Below, piece after piece: positions 42,201 through 50,027 of a stretch of DNA of 64,000 nucleotides. Numbering within the stretch: the stretch's first letter is position 1; every line of letters begins with the position of its first letter. Origin of the DNA: Labrenzia sp. PHM005 (GTDB lineage: Bacteria > Pseudomonadota > Alphaproteobacteria > Rhizobiales > Stappiaceae); the NCBI RefSeq assembly GCF_006517275.1, contig NZ_CP041191.1:5947001-6011000 (forward strand), read 5' to 3'. The position numbers and the translations under genes are program-made. The notes under the pieces were generated by a model, which saw only the letters and a program-made list of their open reading frames with translations, ran no database searches and had not been told where the DNA came from.

Positions 42201-43669
42201 TCGCCTATGACCGGGATGTGCTTTACGCCAATAAGGCGCTCTTGAGCCTCCTGGGCTATCGGTCGATCGCCGCATTGAGCGAAGCAGGTGGCCTTGAAGC
42301 CCTCTTCATCGATGAAACCGAAGACCTTCCGGATGCCGAAGGTATGGTCGGCGAGCTTGATGAAACCATGAAGGTCCGCCTCGCAGATGGCGGCGTCCGG
42401 TCCGTTGATGCACACATGCATTCGGTCCCCTGGAATGGCAGCCGCGGTTTGATGATTTCGATCACAGAACGTACGGCCAAACCCGCTGCCGCGGGGGTCG
42501 CTCCTGCATCACCGAACTTTTTTGCTGAGGTCCGCGGTGAACTCGACCGGGCTCGAGATCAAATCTCGGAAATGGACACCATCCTGGAAACGGCGACCGA
42601 TGGTGTCTTGGTTCTGGATGAAAACGGCACCATCCTTAAGGTCAACGGATCGGCAGAAGCCTTATTCAGCGCCAGCAGAGGTGAAATGATCGGAAAACCG
42701 TTCATTGATTTCCTTGCGCCTGAAAGCCACAGTTTGGCTAAAGATTACCTCGACGGGCTTTCCCGCAACGGGGTTGCCAGTATCCTGAACGACGGCCGGG
42801 AAGTTTTGGGCAAAGTTCCATCCGGCGGTTTGATCCCGTTGTTCATGACCATGGGCCGGATCAGCGGTGCGGACGATACAAAGTTCTGCGTGGTCCTGCG
42901 GGATATCACCCAATGGAAAACCGCCGAAGAAGAACTCACCCAAGCCAAACGCCAGGCCGAAAATGCAAGTTCGCAAAAATCCGATTTTCTGGCCAAGATC
43001 AGCCACGAGATCCGCACTCCATTGAACGCGATCATCGGGTTCTCCGAAGTCATGATGGAAGAACGTTTCGGTTCGATCGGCAATGAGCGCTATAAGGATT
43101 ATCTGAAGGACATTCGCACCTCCGGCTCGCACATCATGAGCCTGGTCAATGACCTTCTGGATCTGTCCAAGATCGAAGCCGGCAAACAAGAACTGCAGTT
43201 CTCATCCGTCTCGGCCAACGAGATCATCAACGAATGCGTAGCGCTGATGCAACCGCAGGCGAACCGCGAGCGGGTGATCATCCGCGCGAGCGTGCCCGAT
43301 ACCGTGCCGAATATCGTGGCGGATCAGCGGTCGCTGCGCCAAATCGTTCTCAATCTCCTGTCCAACGGCATCAAGTATAATAAGTCCGGTGGTCAGGTGA
43401 TTCTGTCGACGACTTTGGAAGCAAATGGTGAAGTTGCTCTTCGTGTGCGCGACACCGGTTCTGGCATGACGCCGAAGCAACTGGCTGCAGCCCTTGAACC
43501 TTTCCGCCAGGTGCATACGGCGCGGCGCGGCGGAGGAACCGGTTTGGGCTTACCGTTGACCAAGGCGCTGGCAGAAGCCAACCGGGCACAATTCCACATC
43601 GATTCCACGCCGGATCAAGGCACGTTAGTGGAAATCACCTTCCCGACTGAACGCGTCCTGTCAGAATAA
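39287..43669 (+). CDS. PAS-domain sensor histidine kinase with very long acidic linkers (PdhS/DivJ/PleC-like)
   Basis: 1460 residues, no membrane segment. A PAS-like N-terminal domain (about 1-165; AAWLWSSDGGRVLWANAAGAAFF) is followed by an acidic low-complexity stretch (about 205-355). Next come a PAS domain (about 365-475), a second acidic stretch of roughly 470 residues (about 480-950) rich in Glu, Asp, Ala, Thr and Ser, and two PAS domains (about 961-1065 and 1095-1215). HisKA (His1240 in KISHEIRTPLNAIIGFSEVM) and the ATPase domain (LNLLSNGIKYN, GTGLGLPLTKALAE) close it. The H box and GFSEVM match the PdhS/DivJ/PleC kinases that control DivK and the alphaproteobacterial cell cycle. The ATG at 39287 follows GGAGCAGAGC. 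It is coupled to a DUF4336 gene. Confidence 0.88.
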   Translation: MDHQTQTFLDLTGTTDLVELVPDRRAAWLWSSDGGRVLWANAAGAAFFSAQSINDLANLAALERSPARPHIARIAASGFTDRFSIDRLRFYRGLRVMLLTCQCKKVDLADGETAALIVCADKGFTTTKDPVTTFAHLVAGAETSVFVTDNGAVKETTGALTGTPENLELPRGQMALYGPLDLAGALHNGAVFKLPDAQKLVVLDNQEIEAGLQDTPLPAADTAEELPDHPTEGTGEEPSAWARADALDTEQQPSALHDTVPETGDKLETSASDTVDDVLVNTAPENSATGEELPVAELDTEEPSEAGDAAGDGEVMEAAASLDDTPEATEDTDAVEETAVPETTAELVPDDAEDIKTEEFVFQPGRRPVRFAWKMDINQRFTFLSDEFSEVVGPASADIVGLTWAEVADRFDLDPRGSIARALDRRDTWSGKTVDWPVTDAALRVPVDMAALPAFDRNRKFEGYRGFGVCRAADAKPGSRIAVLSPAMAAFDEGLGVDDADTPAEPDKPVAETASEIAEVEVETQVSAIETATPETVEAVSPPAPAAEELKPKQPDALAGKTFIGASAAALVGSLARFTGTTPPPKTEHTAPAAPSLNPSQDDADTANPDPDDVSEETAANDADTAIEEPLTAAVAMDEVLEQAAAPSTTEETPASEPVEPAENVENELADEGASEAFEETPPTDDSGLITENADDETGDVEPSAADLPADAEIETPADSSASAETETSLADLESSEDEPAGISGTASLDAAEIESAVKSLQKSYKKSTEPEPDLFEGNDAESSEAPVDRAAVSASESEETLAETDDTAADEAEIEVSETNSEEDDSQHEALSVDTTDEEPEHSDNAADEEREFFEETAAFEAEELAKEFEEDLAASDNVETLPPAHGDNVIPLATVKPRVVPVDTSGLSRPERQAFRKIAEALGARLEGDLDGWDEPDTEEPDLPELPPEVPEAGPIDPTLLDRLPIGIAIAYDRDVLYANKALLSLLGYRSIAALSEAGGLEALFIDETEDLPDAEGMVGELDETMKVRLADGGVRSVDAHMHSVPWNGSRGLMISITERTAKPAAAGVAPASPNFFAEVRGELDRARDQISEMDTILETATDGVLVLDENGTILKVNGSAEALFSASRGEMIGKPFIDFLAPESHSLAKDYLDGLSRNGVASILNDGREVLGKVPSGGLIPLFMTMGRISGADDTKFCVVLRDITQWKTAEEELTQAKRQAENASSQKSDFLAKISHEIRTPLNAIIGFSEVMMEERFGSIGNERYKDYLKDIRTSGSHIMSLVNDLLDLSKIEAGKQELQFSSVSANEIINECVALMQPQANRERVIIRASVPDTVPNIVADQRSLRQIVLNLLSNGIKYNKSGGQVILSTTLEANGEVALRVRDTGSGMTPKQLAAALEPFRQVHTARRGGGTGLGLPLTKALAEANRAQFHIDSTPDQGTLVEITFPTERVLSE

Positions 43670-44385
43670 TGTCGGACGGCCAACCATCAGAGCTGGTTGA
43701 AGTTGCTGAAAATATTTGGATTGCGGAAGGGGGCATTGTGCCGTTTTTCGGCTGTGCCTACCCGACGCGTGCCGTCATCGTCCGCCTGCCTTCCGGTGCC
43801 TTGTGGGTGTGGTCGCCGATTGAGTTGACGCCAGCGCTGAAAGACCAGGTCGAAACCCTTGGAGCTCCGGCGCATCTGGTGAGCCCAAACAAGATCCATC
43901 ACTTGTTTCTGAAGGACTGGAAAGACGCTTGGCCCGAGGCCCGTTTATGGGGACCTCAAAGCACAATTGAGAAGCGGCGCGACCTTTCCTTTGAGGCCCC
44001 GCTCGATCAATCCGCACCGGACACTTGGGAAGGAGCAATAGACCTTGTCCGCTTTGCCGGCTCACCCGTGATGGACGAAGTCGTCTTTTTTCACCGGCAA
44101 TCCAGCACAGCCATCCTTGCTGATTTAAGCGAAAATTTTTCAGAAGAATTTCTCAACAAGCACTGGAAGCTCTGGCAACGCTGGATCGCGCGGACCTGGG
44201 GCATAGTTGTTGGCAAAGGTTATGCGCCGCTGGAATGGCGGCTGACGTTTTTCAACCGGGCAAAGGCCCGCGCATCCCGGGACATCTTGTTGAACTGGGA
44301 TCCCACCGCCGTGATTATGGCGCATGGTGAGTGGCAAAAGGCCGATGGCCGCAAATTCCTCGAAAAATCGCTCGAGTGGGTGTGA
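43669..44385 (+). CDS. DUF4336 family protein, metallo-beta-lactamase-like fold
   Basis: 238 residues. LVEVAENIWIAEGGIVPFFGCAYPTRAVIVRLPSGALWVWSPIELTPALKDQVETLG and HLVSPNKIHHLFLKDWKDAWPEARLWGP match DUF4336, distantly related to metallo-beta-lactamase hydrolases but without a full HxHxDH site. An H-H pair (KIHHLF) and the VVFFHRQSSTAILADL segment may form a partial metal site. Its ATG shares one base with the kinase stop (TAATG), so translation depends on the kinase message. The role is unknown. Confidence 0.8.
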   Translation: MSDGQPSELVEVAENIWIAEGGIVPFFGCAYPTRAVIVRLPSGALWVWSPIELTPALKDQVETLGAPAHLVSPNKIHHLFLKDWKDAWPEARLWGPQSTIEKRRDLSFEAPLDQSAPDTWEGAIDLVRFAGSPVMDEVVFFHRQSSTAILADLSENFSEEFLNKHWKLWQRWIARTWGIVVGKGYAPLEWRLTFFNRAKARASRDILLNWDPTAVIMAHGEWQKADGRKFLEKSLEWV

Positions 44386-44510
44386 TCAGTAATCGCACTT
44401 AGCTTCACTGCCTACTTCTGCAAGGGCTCTTTGGGCGCACATGGCTTCCTGCAAATGATTGGCAACAATGACTTTTCCGGACTTTTTGTTGAGTTTTTCA
44501 CTCCAGTTAG

Positions 44511-44527
44511 TTTGGAATCATTCTAAA
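44511..44527. promoter_or_regulatory. Irr box (iron control element) upstream of the iron-binding protein
   Basis: TTTGGAATCATTCTAAA matches the ICE consensus TTTAGAA-N3-TTCTAAA at all but one defined base. It is centred about 65 bp before the predicted transcription start, a position more suited to activation than to direct blocking of the promoter. Confidence 0.75.
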
Positions 44528-44548
44528 TTGTTGAAATTAAATAGCTTA

Positions 44549-44577
44549 TTGACATTCGAATGACTAAGGGACATAAA
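44549..44577 (+). promoter_or_regulatory. Sigma-70 promoter of the iron-binding protein gene
   Basis: TTGACA, 17-bp spacer, CATAAA. The start point would fall near 44584, giving a leader of about 57 nt. Confidence 0.55.
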
Positions 44578-44640
44578 CCTGAGTATAGACTTCAGCTTAA
44601 ATTTCTGAAGCACCAACAACCAGACTTCTGGGAGAATTCG

Positions 44641-45684
44641 ATGCGTTCTACGCTCCGCGCCCTCACCGGTGCCGCTGCTCTCGCGGCAACCACTTTCGCT
44701 GCTGCACCGGCCTTCGCCGACGGTGAAGTCAACATCTATTCCTACCGTCAGCCGTTCCTGATCCAGCCGCTTCTGGATGCTTTCACAGCAGAGACCGGTG
44801 TCAAAGCCAACGTGATCTATGCCAAAAAAGGTCTCGGTGAGCGGATTTCCGCGGAAGGTGCGAACTCGCCGGCTGACATTCTCCTGACCGTCGACATCGG
44901 CCGTCTGGATGGCGCCAAGCAGCTTGGCATTACACAACCGGTCGTCTCCGACGTTGTAAACGGCAACATTCCGGCTGAATTCCGGGATCCGGAAGGTCAC
45001 TGGATCGGCCTGACCAACCGTGCCCGCATCATTTATGCGTCCAAGGACCGTGTTTCTCAGGACAGCATCACATATGAAGAGCTGGCGGATCCGAAGTGGA
45101 AGGGTAAAATCTGCACCCGCTCCGGCCAGCACGTTTATTCCATCGGCCTGATCGCTTCCATGGTTGCACACCATGGCGCAGAAAAAACCGAAGAGTGGCT
45201 CGCAGGTGTCCGTGACAACCTGGCCCGCAAGCCAGCCGGCAACGACCGCGCGCAGGTCAAATCCATCTTCGCTGGCGAGTGCGACATCTCCATCGGCAAC
45301 ACCTATTACATGGGCAAGATGGAAACCAACGAGAAAGAGCCGGAGCAAAAAGAGTGGGCCGCGTCCGTCCGCATCCTGTTCCCGAACGTTGAAGACCGCG
45401 GCAGCCACGTGAACCTTGCTGGTGTTGTTTTAGCCAAACACGCGCCTAACAAAGACAACGCTGTCAAACTGATCGAATTCCTGACCTCTGCAGACGCTCA
45501 GAAGATCTATGCGGAAACCAACTTCGAATATCCGGTTACCCCGGGTGTTGAGGTCTCCGACCGCGTCAAAGCTTGGGGTGATCTGAAGAAAGACGCCCTG
45601 TCTCTCGACGACATCGCCAAGAACCGGAAGACCGCCAGTGAGCTGGTCGACAAAGTCGGCTTCGACAACGGTCCGTCTTCCTAA
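44641..45684 (+). CDS. fbpA: Ferric-iron ABC transporter substrate-binding protein
   Basis: 347 residues. Residues 1-26 are a signal peptide (AAAPAFADG). The mature protein is a FbpA/FutA periplasmic ferric-binding protein: VNIYSYRQPFLIQPLLDAFTAETGVKANVIYAKKGLGERI, KWKGKICTRSGQHVYSIGLIASMV, and Tyr222-Tyr223 in GNTYYMGKM, the tyrosine pair that ligates Fe3+. The ATG follows GGGAGAATTCG. An Irr box lies 114-130 nt upstream, so iron limitation should control expression. The matching permease is about 4.3 kb downstream at 50028, and no cognate ATPase is in the window. Confidence 0.93.
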   Translation: MRSTLRALTGAAALAATTFAAAPAFADGEVNIYSYRQPFLIQPLLDAFTAETGVKANVIYAKKGLGERISAEGANSPADILLTVDIGRLDGAKQLGITQPVVSDVVNGNIPAEFRDPEGHWIGLTNRARIIYASKDRVSQDSITYEELADPKWKGKICTRSGQHVYSIGLIASMVAHHGAEKTEEWLAGVRDNLARKPAGNDRAQVKSIFAGECDISIGNTYYMGKMETNEKEPEQKEWAASVRILFPNVEDRGSHVNLAGVVLAKHAPNKDNAVKLIEFLTSADAQKIYAETNFEYPVTPGVEVSDRVKAWGDLKKDALSLDDIAKNRKTASELVDKVGFDNGPSS

Positions 45685-45711
45685 AGATCGTACCAGTCAT
45701 CTCCAGAGAAA

Positions 45712-45737
45712 AGCGCCGTCCCCGACGGCGCTTTTTT
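45712..45737 (+). terminator. Terminator after fbpA
   Basis: AGCGCCGTC, loop CCC, GACGGCGCT, followed by five or more T. It ends the fbpA transcript well before the permease gene. Confidence 0.88.
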
Positions 45738-45835
45738 CGTTTCAGCCAAGCCCCCAGGATGCCAACCGGAGGATTGACGCCAATGTGACCAGCCATGCGC
45801 CGAACCTATGGTAACCCACCATAGGGAGGTCCTTC

Positions 45836-48079
45836 ATGAACCGCATCATTTCGAGCTTATCTGCACTCCTGGTTCTGCTGTCTGTGCCAACTTTGGCTGA
45901 AGCGCAGAAAGCAAACCATTTGGCCGGCAGCGCCTCTCCCTATCTGCTGCAACATTTGGACAATCCGGTTGACTGGTATCCCTGGGCGCCGGAAGCACTC
46001 GAGAAGGCCAAAGCCGAAAACAAGGTCATCCTGATCTCCGTCGGTTACGCCTCTTGTCATTGGTGTCATGTGATGGAGGAAGAAAGTTTCATGAACGAGG
46101 AGATTGCGGCGCTTTTGAACCGTGATTTCATCTCTATCAAGATCGACCGGGAAAGCCGGCCAGACTTGGATGAGCAGTTCATGACGGTAACGCAGCTGAT
46201 TACTGGCGGCGGCGGCTGGCCCAATACTGTCTTTCTGACACCCGATGGCGAAGCTTTTTACGCCACGACCTATCTGCCTCCAGACCAATTGACGGAAATG
46301 CTTTCCTTAGTCACCAGGACATGGTCGGAAGAACCGCATGTGGTGGCACAAGAAGCGAAAAAAGTGACCACAGCGGTTAGTGGCTATCTCACCAAGAAGG
46401 CAGAAGCTCAAGACCTTACGAAGGATGTCATCGCTTCGATTGCCGCGAGTTTTTATGAGGGCCTCGATCCGTTCAATGGCGGTTATGGCGAAGCGCCGAA
46501 ATTTCCGCGCGAGACCATGTTCCTGTTTTTGCTGGATCATGCAGAACGCACAGGGGACACACAGGCACTCACCGCCGTAACAGATATGCTGGACGGCATG
46601 ATCCGAGGCGGCATCCATGATCATGTTGGCGGCGGCTTCCACCGCTATGCCATAGATCCGGAGTGGCACATCCCGCATTTCGAAAAAATGCTCTATACCC
46701 AGGCGATGACTGGGCAACTGTTGGTCCGGACCTACGCTGTTACCGGAAAACAGGCCTATCGACACGCTGCAGAGCGGCTCTTTGATTATGTTTTGCGGGA
46801 TTTGCGCGATACGAGTGGCGGCTTTTATTCCGCTCAAGACGCAGACAGCCAAGACGCCACCGGCGACAAGACCGAAGGCTCCTATTACACATGGACACCG
46901 GAGCAACTCGCGCCTCTTGGCAATGAAGCGACCTTCGCCAAGGACATCTTCCAGATCACGGAAGATGGTGAGCTGGACGGCAGCAATGTCCTTCATCTTG
47001 CTGGACCTGTAAGTGAATTGGCTGCGGACCGTGGTGTAGACGAAGGGGAACTTCAGACCCGCTTAGATAACCTCCTAGCCAAGCTGCAAGAGATGCGCCG
47101 CGAGCGGCCAACCCCTGCTTTGGATCGGAAAATCGTCGTCTCCTGGAACGGTATGATGGTCCAGGCCCTGGCGGAAGCCGGATACCGTTTGGGCCGGCCG
47201 GAGTATTCCCACGCAGCCGAAGATGCAGCCGAGTTCATCAAATCGAACCTCACCGGTTCCGACGGACTTAACCGGATCAGCTTTGACGGTAAGGCCGATA
47301 TTGCAGGTCAATTGGAAGATTATGCCGCTCTCGGATTGGCATTCGTTGCCCTGCACGATTTTTCTAAGAACACAAACGATAAGACCCGATGGCTTAAAGA
47401 CGCAGCCGCGTTGGCAGCTGAAATCCAGACCAAGTTTGGCGCTGCCGAAGACGGCTTCTTCATGGCGCAGTCTGTTGATGGTTTAACCCGCATCCTGCCA
47501 GTCAACGATTCTGATGTGCCATCAGGCAATGCCCTGGCCTTGTCGCTGTTTTCCAAACTGGCGAACCGCTCGGCGGCTCCGGAGCTAGAACAACAAGCCT
47601 ATCTCCTGGCAAGTGCGGTTTCAGGCCATGCCATCTCATTTCCCACGCAACGCGGATTTCTGATCAAAGCCCTCCAAGACCTGGACCAAGGAGAAACTGG
47701 AACCTTAAGGCATGTCGGCGGCGGTAAGGTGCGTGTGGAACTGAAATCCGCGCCCTCATCCAGCGATATCTTGCTGTCTATTTCGGTCGCCGACGGCTGG
47801 CACATCAACGCACACAAGCCATTGGAAGACTACTTCATCGCAACTGAACTGACGGCTGATGGCATTGCTCCTTCGGACGTCCAATATCCAGAACCCATCA
47901 TCAAAGCTTTGTCCTTCAACGCCCAAAAACTTGCGTTGCTTGAAGGTGACTTTGACATCACGGCTGAGCTCAACACGCAAAAGGCACCAATGACACCGCA
48001 GCAAATCTCTCTGAACTTGCAAGCTTGCAGCGATGAAATTTGCCTTGCGCCGGAAACATTGAGTTTCTGGATTTGGTAG
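45836..48079 (+). CDS. DUF255 thioredoxin-fold protein with DsbD-like C-terminal domain (YyaL type, exported)
   Basis: 747 residues. Signal peptide of about 23 residues (SVPTLAEA). A thioredoxin-like DUF255 domain (about 25-185; [47 protein letters not shown]) has Cys74-His-Trp-Cys77. Next comes a six-hairpin glycosidase-like toroid (about 200-615). The last 115 residues match the N-terminal domain of DsbD/DsbC-corrector proteins ([32 protein letters not shown]) with two further cysteines in [10 protein letters not shown]. The family (YyaL/SPATA20) is of unknown activity; export and the DsbD-like tail suggest periplasmic thiol handling. It is transcribed alone. Confidence 0.87.
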   Translation: MNRIISSLSALLVLLSVPTLAEAQKANHLAGSASPYLLQHLDNPVDWYPWAPEALEKAKAENKVILISVGYASCHWCHVMEEESFMNEEIAALLNRDFISIKIDRESRPDLDEQFMTVTQLITGGGGWPNTVFLTPDGEAFYATTYLPPDQLTEMLSLVTRTWSEEPHVVAQEAKKVTTAVSGYLTKKAEAQDLTKDVIASIAASFYEGLDPFNGGYGEAPKFPRETMFLFLLDHAERTGDTQALTAVTDMLDGMIRGGIHDHVGGGFHRYAIDPEWHIPHFEKMLYTQAMTGQLLVRTYAVTGKQAYRHAAERLFDYVLRDLRDTSGGFYSAQDADSQDATGDKTEGSYYTWTPEQLAPLGNEATFAKDIFQITEDGELDGSNVLHLAGPVSELAADRGVDEGELQTRLDNLLAKLQEMRRERPTPALDRKIVVSWNGMMVQALAEAGYRLGRPEYSHAAEDAAEFIKSNLTGSDGLNRISFDGKADIAGQLEDYAALGLAFVALHDFSKNTNDKTRWLKDAAALAAEIQTKFGAAEDGFFMAQSVDGLTRILPVNDSDVPSGNALALSLFSKLANRSAAPELEQQAYLLASAVSGHAISFPTQRGFLIKALQDLDQGETGTLRHVGGGKVRVELKSAPSSSDILLSISVADGWHINAHKPLEDYFIATELTADGIAPSDVQYPEPIIKALSFNAQKLALLEGDFDITAELNTQKAPMTPQQISLNLQACSDEICLAPETLSFWIW

Positions 48080-48280
48080 GCTGATCCAAGCCTATGTTAC
48101 ATTTTGCGAAATCAGATAGCTCCCGTTTCCCCAGAACATCAAGATCACACACAAAGCATGCACCAATTGCGTGTTTACTACCTTTTTCTTGCGTGAATGG
48201 ACAAAAACTCACCAGAATTGCACGGCATGCGCGGCGATTTTCAGCTATCAGTGAGGGAATTGCGACAGGAGTGAGCACCG

Positions 48281-49903
48281 TTGAGCAGCAAAATGCATGT
48301 CTATCAATCCATTGCCCGGGCCGTGAGCGATCATGGCATCAACACCATGTTCGGCCTAATGGGCGATGCCAACCTGTTCATGGTGGACAGTTTTGTGCGC
48401 GAGTGCGACGGACGTTTTGTCCCAGCGGCTCACGAAGGCAGCTCGGTGCTCATGGCGTTGGCTTATACGCATGTTTCGGGAAAAGTCGGCGTTGCCACGG
48501 TTACACACGGTCCAGCATTGACCAATTGTATGACCGCACTCACGGAAGGCGCGCGTGGCCATATCCCAATCGTTCTCCTAGCCGGAGACACGCCTGTCGC
48601 CAATCCGCGCCACCTGCAGGGAATTGACCAACGCGAACTGGCCAAGGCGACCGGAGCCGGGTTTGAGCAGCTGCGGACACCCGATACAGTCGGAATGGAT
48701 GTCGCGCGCGCGTTTTACCGGGCTCAAGTCGAACGCCGACCGATTGTCCTGAACATGCCTGCCGAATTCATGTGGCAGGAAGCTCCTTATGAGCCTCAGA
48801 TGCTGGATGTTTTCACTGCACCAGGTGGCGTGGCTGAGGGCGGTATTTTGGATGAAGCCATCGGGATGATCGCATCCGCGCGCCGGCCAATGATCCTGGC
48901 CGGCGGTGGCGCAACACACGCGCGGGATCAGCTGATCAAACTCGCCGACCGGCTGGAAGCTCCCCTGGCAACGACTTTGAAAGCCAAGGGCCTCTTCCGC
49001 GATCATCCCTACAACATCGACATTTTTGGCACCCTGTCGACACCCGCTGCTTATGACCTGATCGCTCAGACCGATTGTATTGTCTGCTTCGGCACCGGTT
49101 TGCACGACTTCACCACCGATCGCGGCAAACTGATGCAAAACAAGCGGATCGTACAGGTCGATGTTGAACCGACCGCCATTGGCGGCGGTCTGCACCCAGA
49201 TGCCGCCCTCATCGCCGATGCGGGCCTGACGGCTGAAACGATCCTCTATTGGCTGGATGAAGCCGAGATCCCGGCCAGTGGTTTTACCCGGGAGCTGGAC
49301 ACCGAAACGCTGACGGCACATCCGGTAGACGCCAAGAAGACCGCCGATGGGTATGTCAACTATGTCGCCGCACTGCAGCGGTTCGAGGAAGCTCTTCCCA
49401 AAGATCGTGTTCTGGTAACCGATGGCGGTCGCTTCATGACCGAAGTTTGGTGCCGGATCTCCGCCCCCGATCCGAAAAGTTTCGTGAATACAGCGAATTT
49501 CGGTTCCATCGGCCTTGGACTTCAGGAAGCCATCGGTGCCGGTGTGGCGGCTCCGGACCGGCCCGTTGTGCTTTTCAGCGGCGACGGCGGCTTCATGATG
49601 GGCGGCATCAACGAGTTCAACACCGCTGTGCGCCTCGGCCTCGACCTCATCGTGATCGTCGCCAATGACTCAGCGTATGGCGCAGAACACATTCAGTTTC
49701 TCGACCGGCAAATGGACCCGAGCTTGACGGTCTTCCATTGGCCGTCCTTCGCGGAGGTGGCCACCTCGCTGGGCGGACTAGGGATCGAGGTGCGGTCTGA
49801 TGAAGAGCTGGAAACCGCGCTTGAAGCGGTCAAAAACCGCAAGGGACCAGTGTTGATTGATCTGCGCCTTGATCCGCACGACGTGCCACGTATGCGGATC
49901 TGA
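48281..49903 (+). CDS. Thiamine-diphosphate-dependent enzyme, acetolactate synthase-like (2)
   Basis: 540 residues in the Pyr-central-PP plan. Glu in AAHEGSSVLMALAY activates ThDP; the ThDP motif is GDGGFMMGGINEFNTAVRLGLDLIVIVANDSAYG. GHIPIVLLAGDTP and RPIVLNMPAEFMW are typical of benzoylformate decarboxylase/acetolactate synthase relatives. I use the TTG at 48281 because CAGGAG lies about nine nt upstream; the ATG at 48293 is too far from it. It has no ilv neighbours, so the substrate is unknown. It is not a close paralogue of the first ThDP enzyme. The 201-nt upstream gap shows nothing definite. Confidence 0.8.
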   Translation: MSSKMHVYQSIARAVSDHGINTMFGLMGDANLFMVDSFVRECDGRFVPAAHEGSSVLMALAYTHVSGKVGVATVTHGPALTNCMTALTEGARGHIPIVLLAGDTPVANPRHLQGIDQRELAKATGAGFEQLRTPDTVGMDVARAFYRAQVERRPIVLNMPAEFMWQEAPYEPQMLDVFTAPGGVAEGGILDEAIGMIASARRPMILAGGGATHARDQLIKLADRLEAPLATTLKAKGLFRDHPYNIDIFGTLSTPAAYDLIAQTDCIVCFGTGLHDFTTDRGKLMQNKRIVQVDVEPTAIGGGLHPDAALIADAGLTAETILYWLDEAEIPASGFTRELDTETLTAHPVDAKKTADGYVNYVAALQRFEEALPKDRVLVTDGGRFMTEVWCRISAPDPKSFVNTANFGSIGLGLQEAIGAGVAAPDRPVVLFSGDGGFMMGGINEFNTAVRLGLDLIVIVANDSAYGAEHIQFLDRQMDPSLTVFHWPSFAEVATSLGGLGIEVRSDEELETALEAVKNRKGPVLIDLRLDPHDVPRMRI

Positions 49904-49950
49904 TATCAGCAGACATCAGCTAGATTAGAAACTCTCGTCAACAAACATGG

Positions 49951-49980
49951 AGCGCCGCGATGAGCGGCGCTTTTGCTTTT
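49951..49980 (+). terminator. Terminator after ThDP enzyme (2)
   Basis: AGCGCCGC, loop GATGA, GCGGCGCT, then TTTGCTTTT. It isolates the iron permease gene from the upstream transcript. Confidence 0.8.
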
Positions 49981-50027
49981 TGTATTGAAATTCGATGCGG
50001 ACAGCCCTTTGAGACTTCGCTCGTCCT

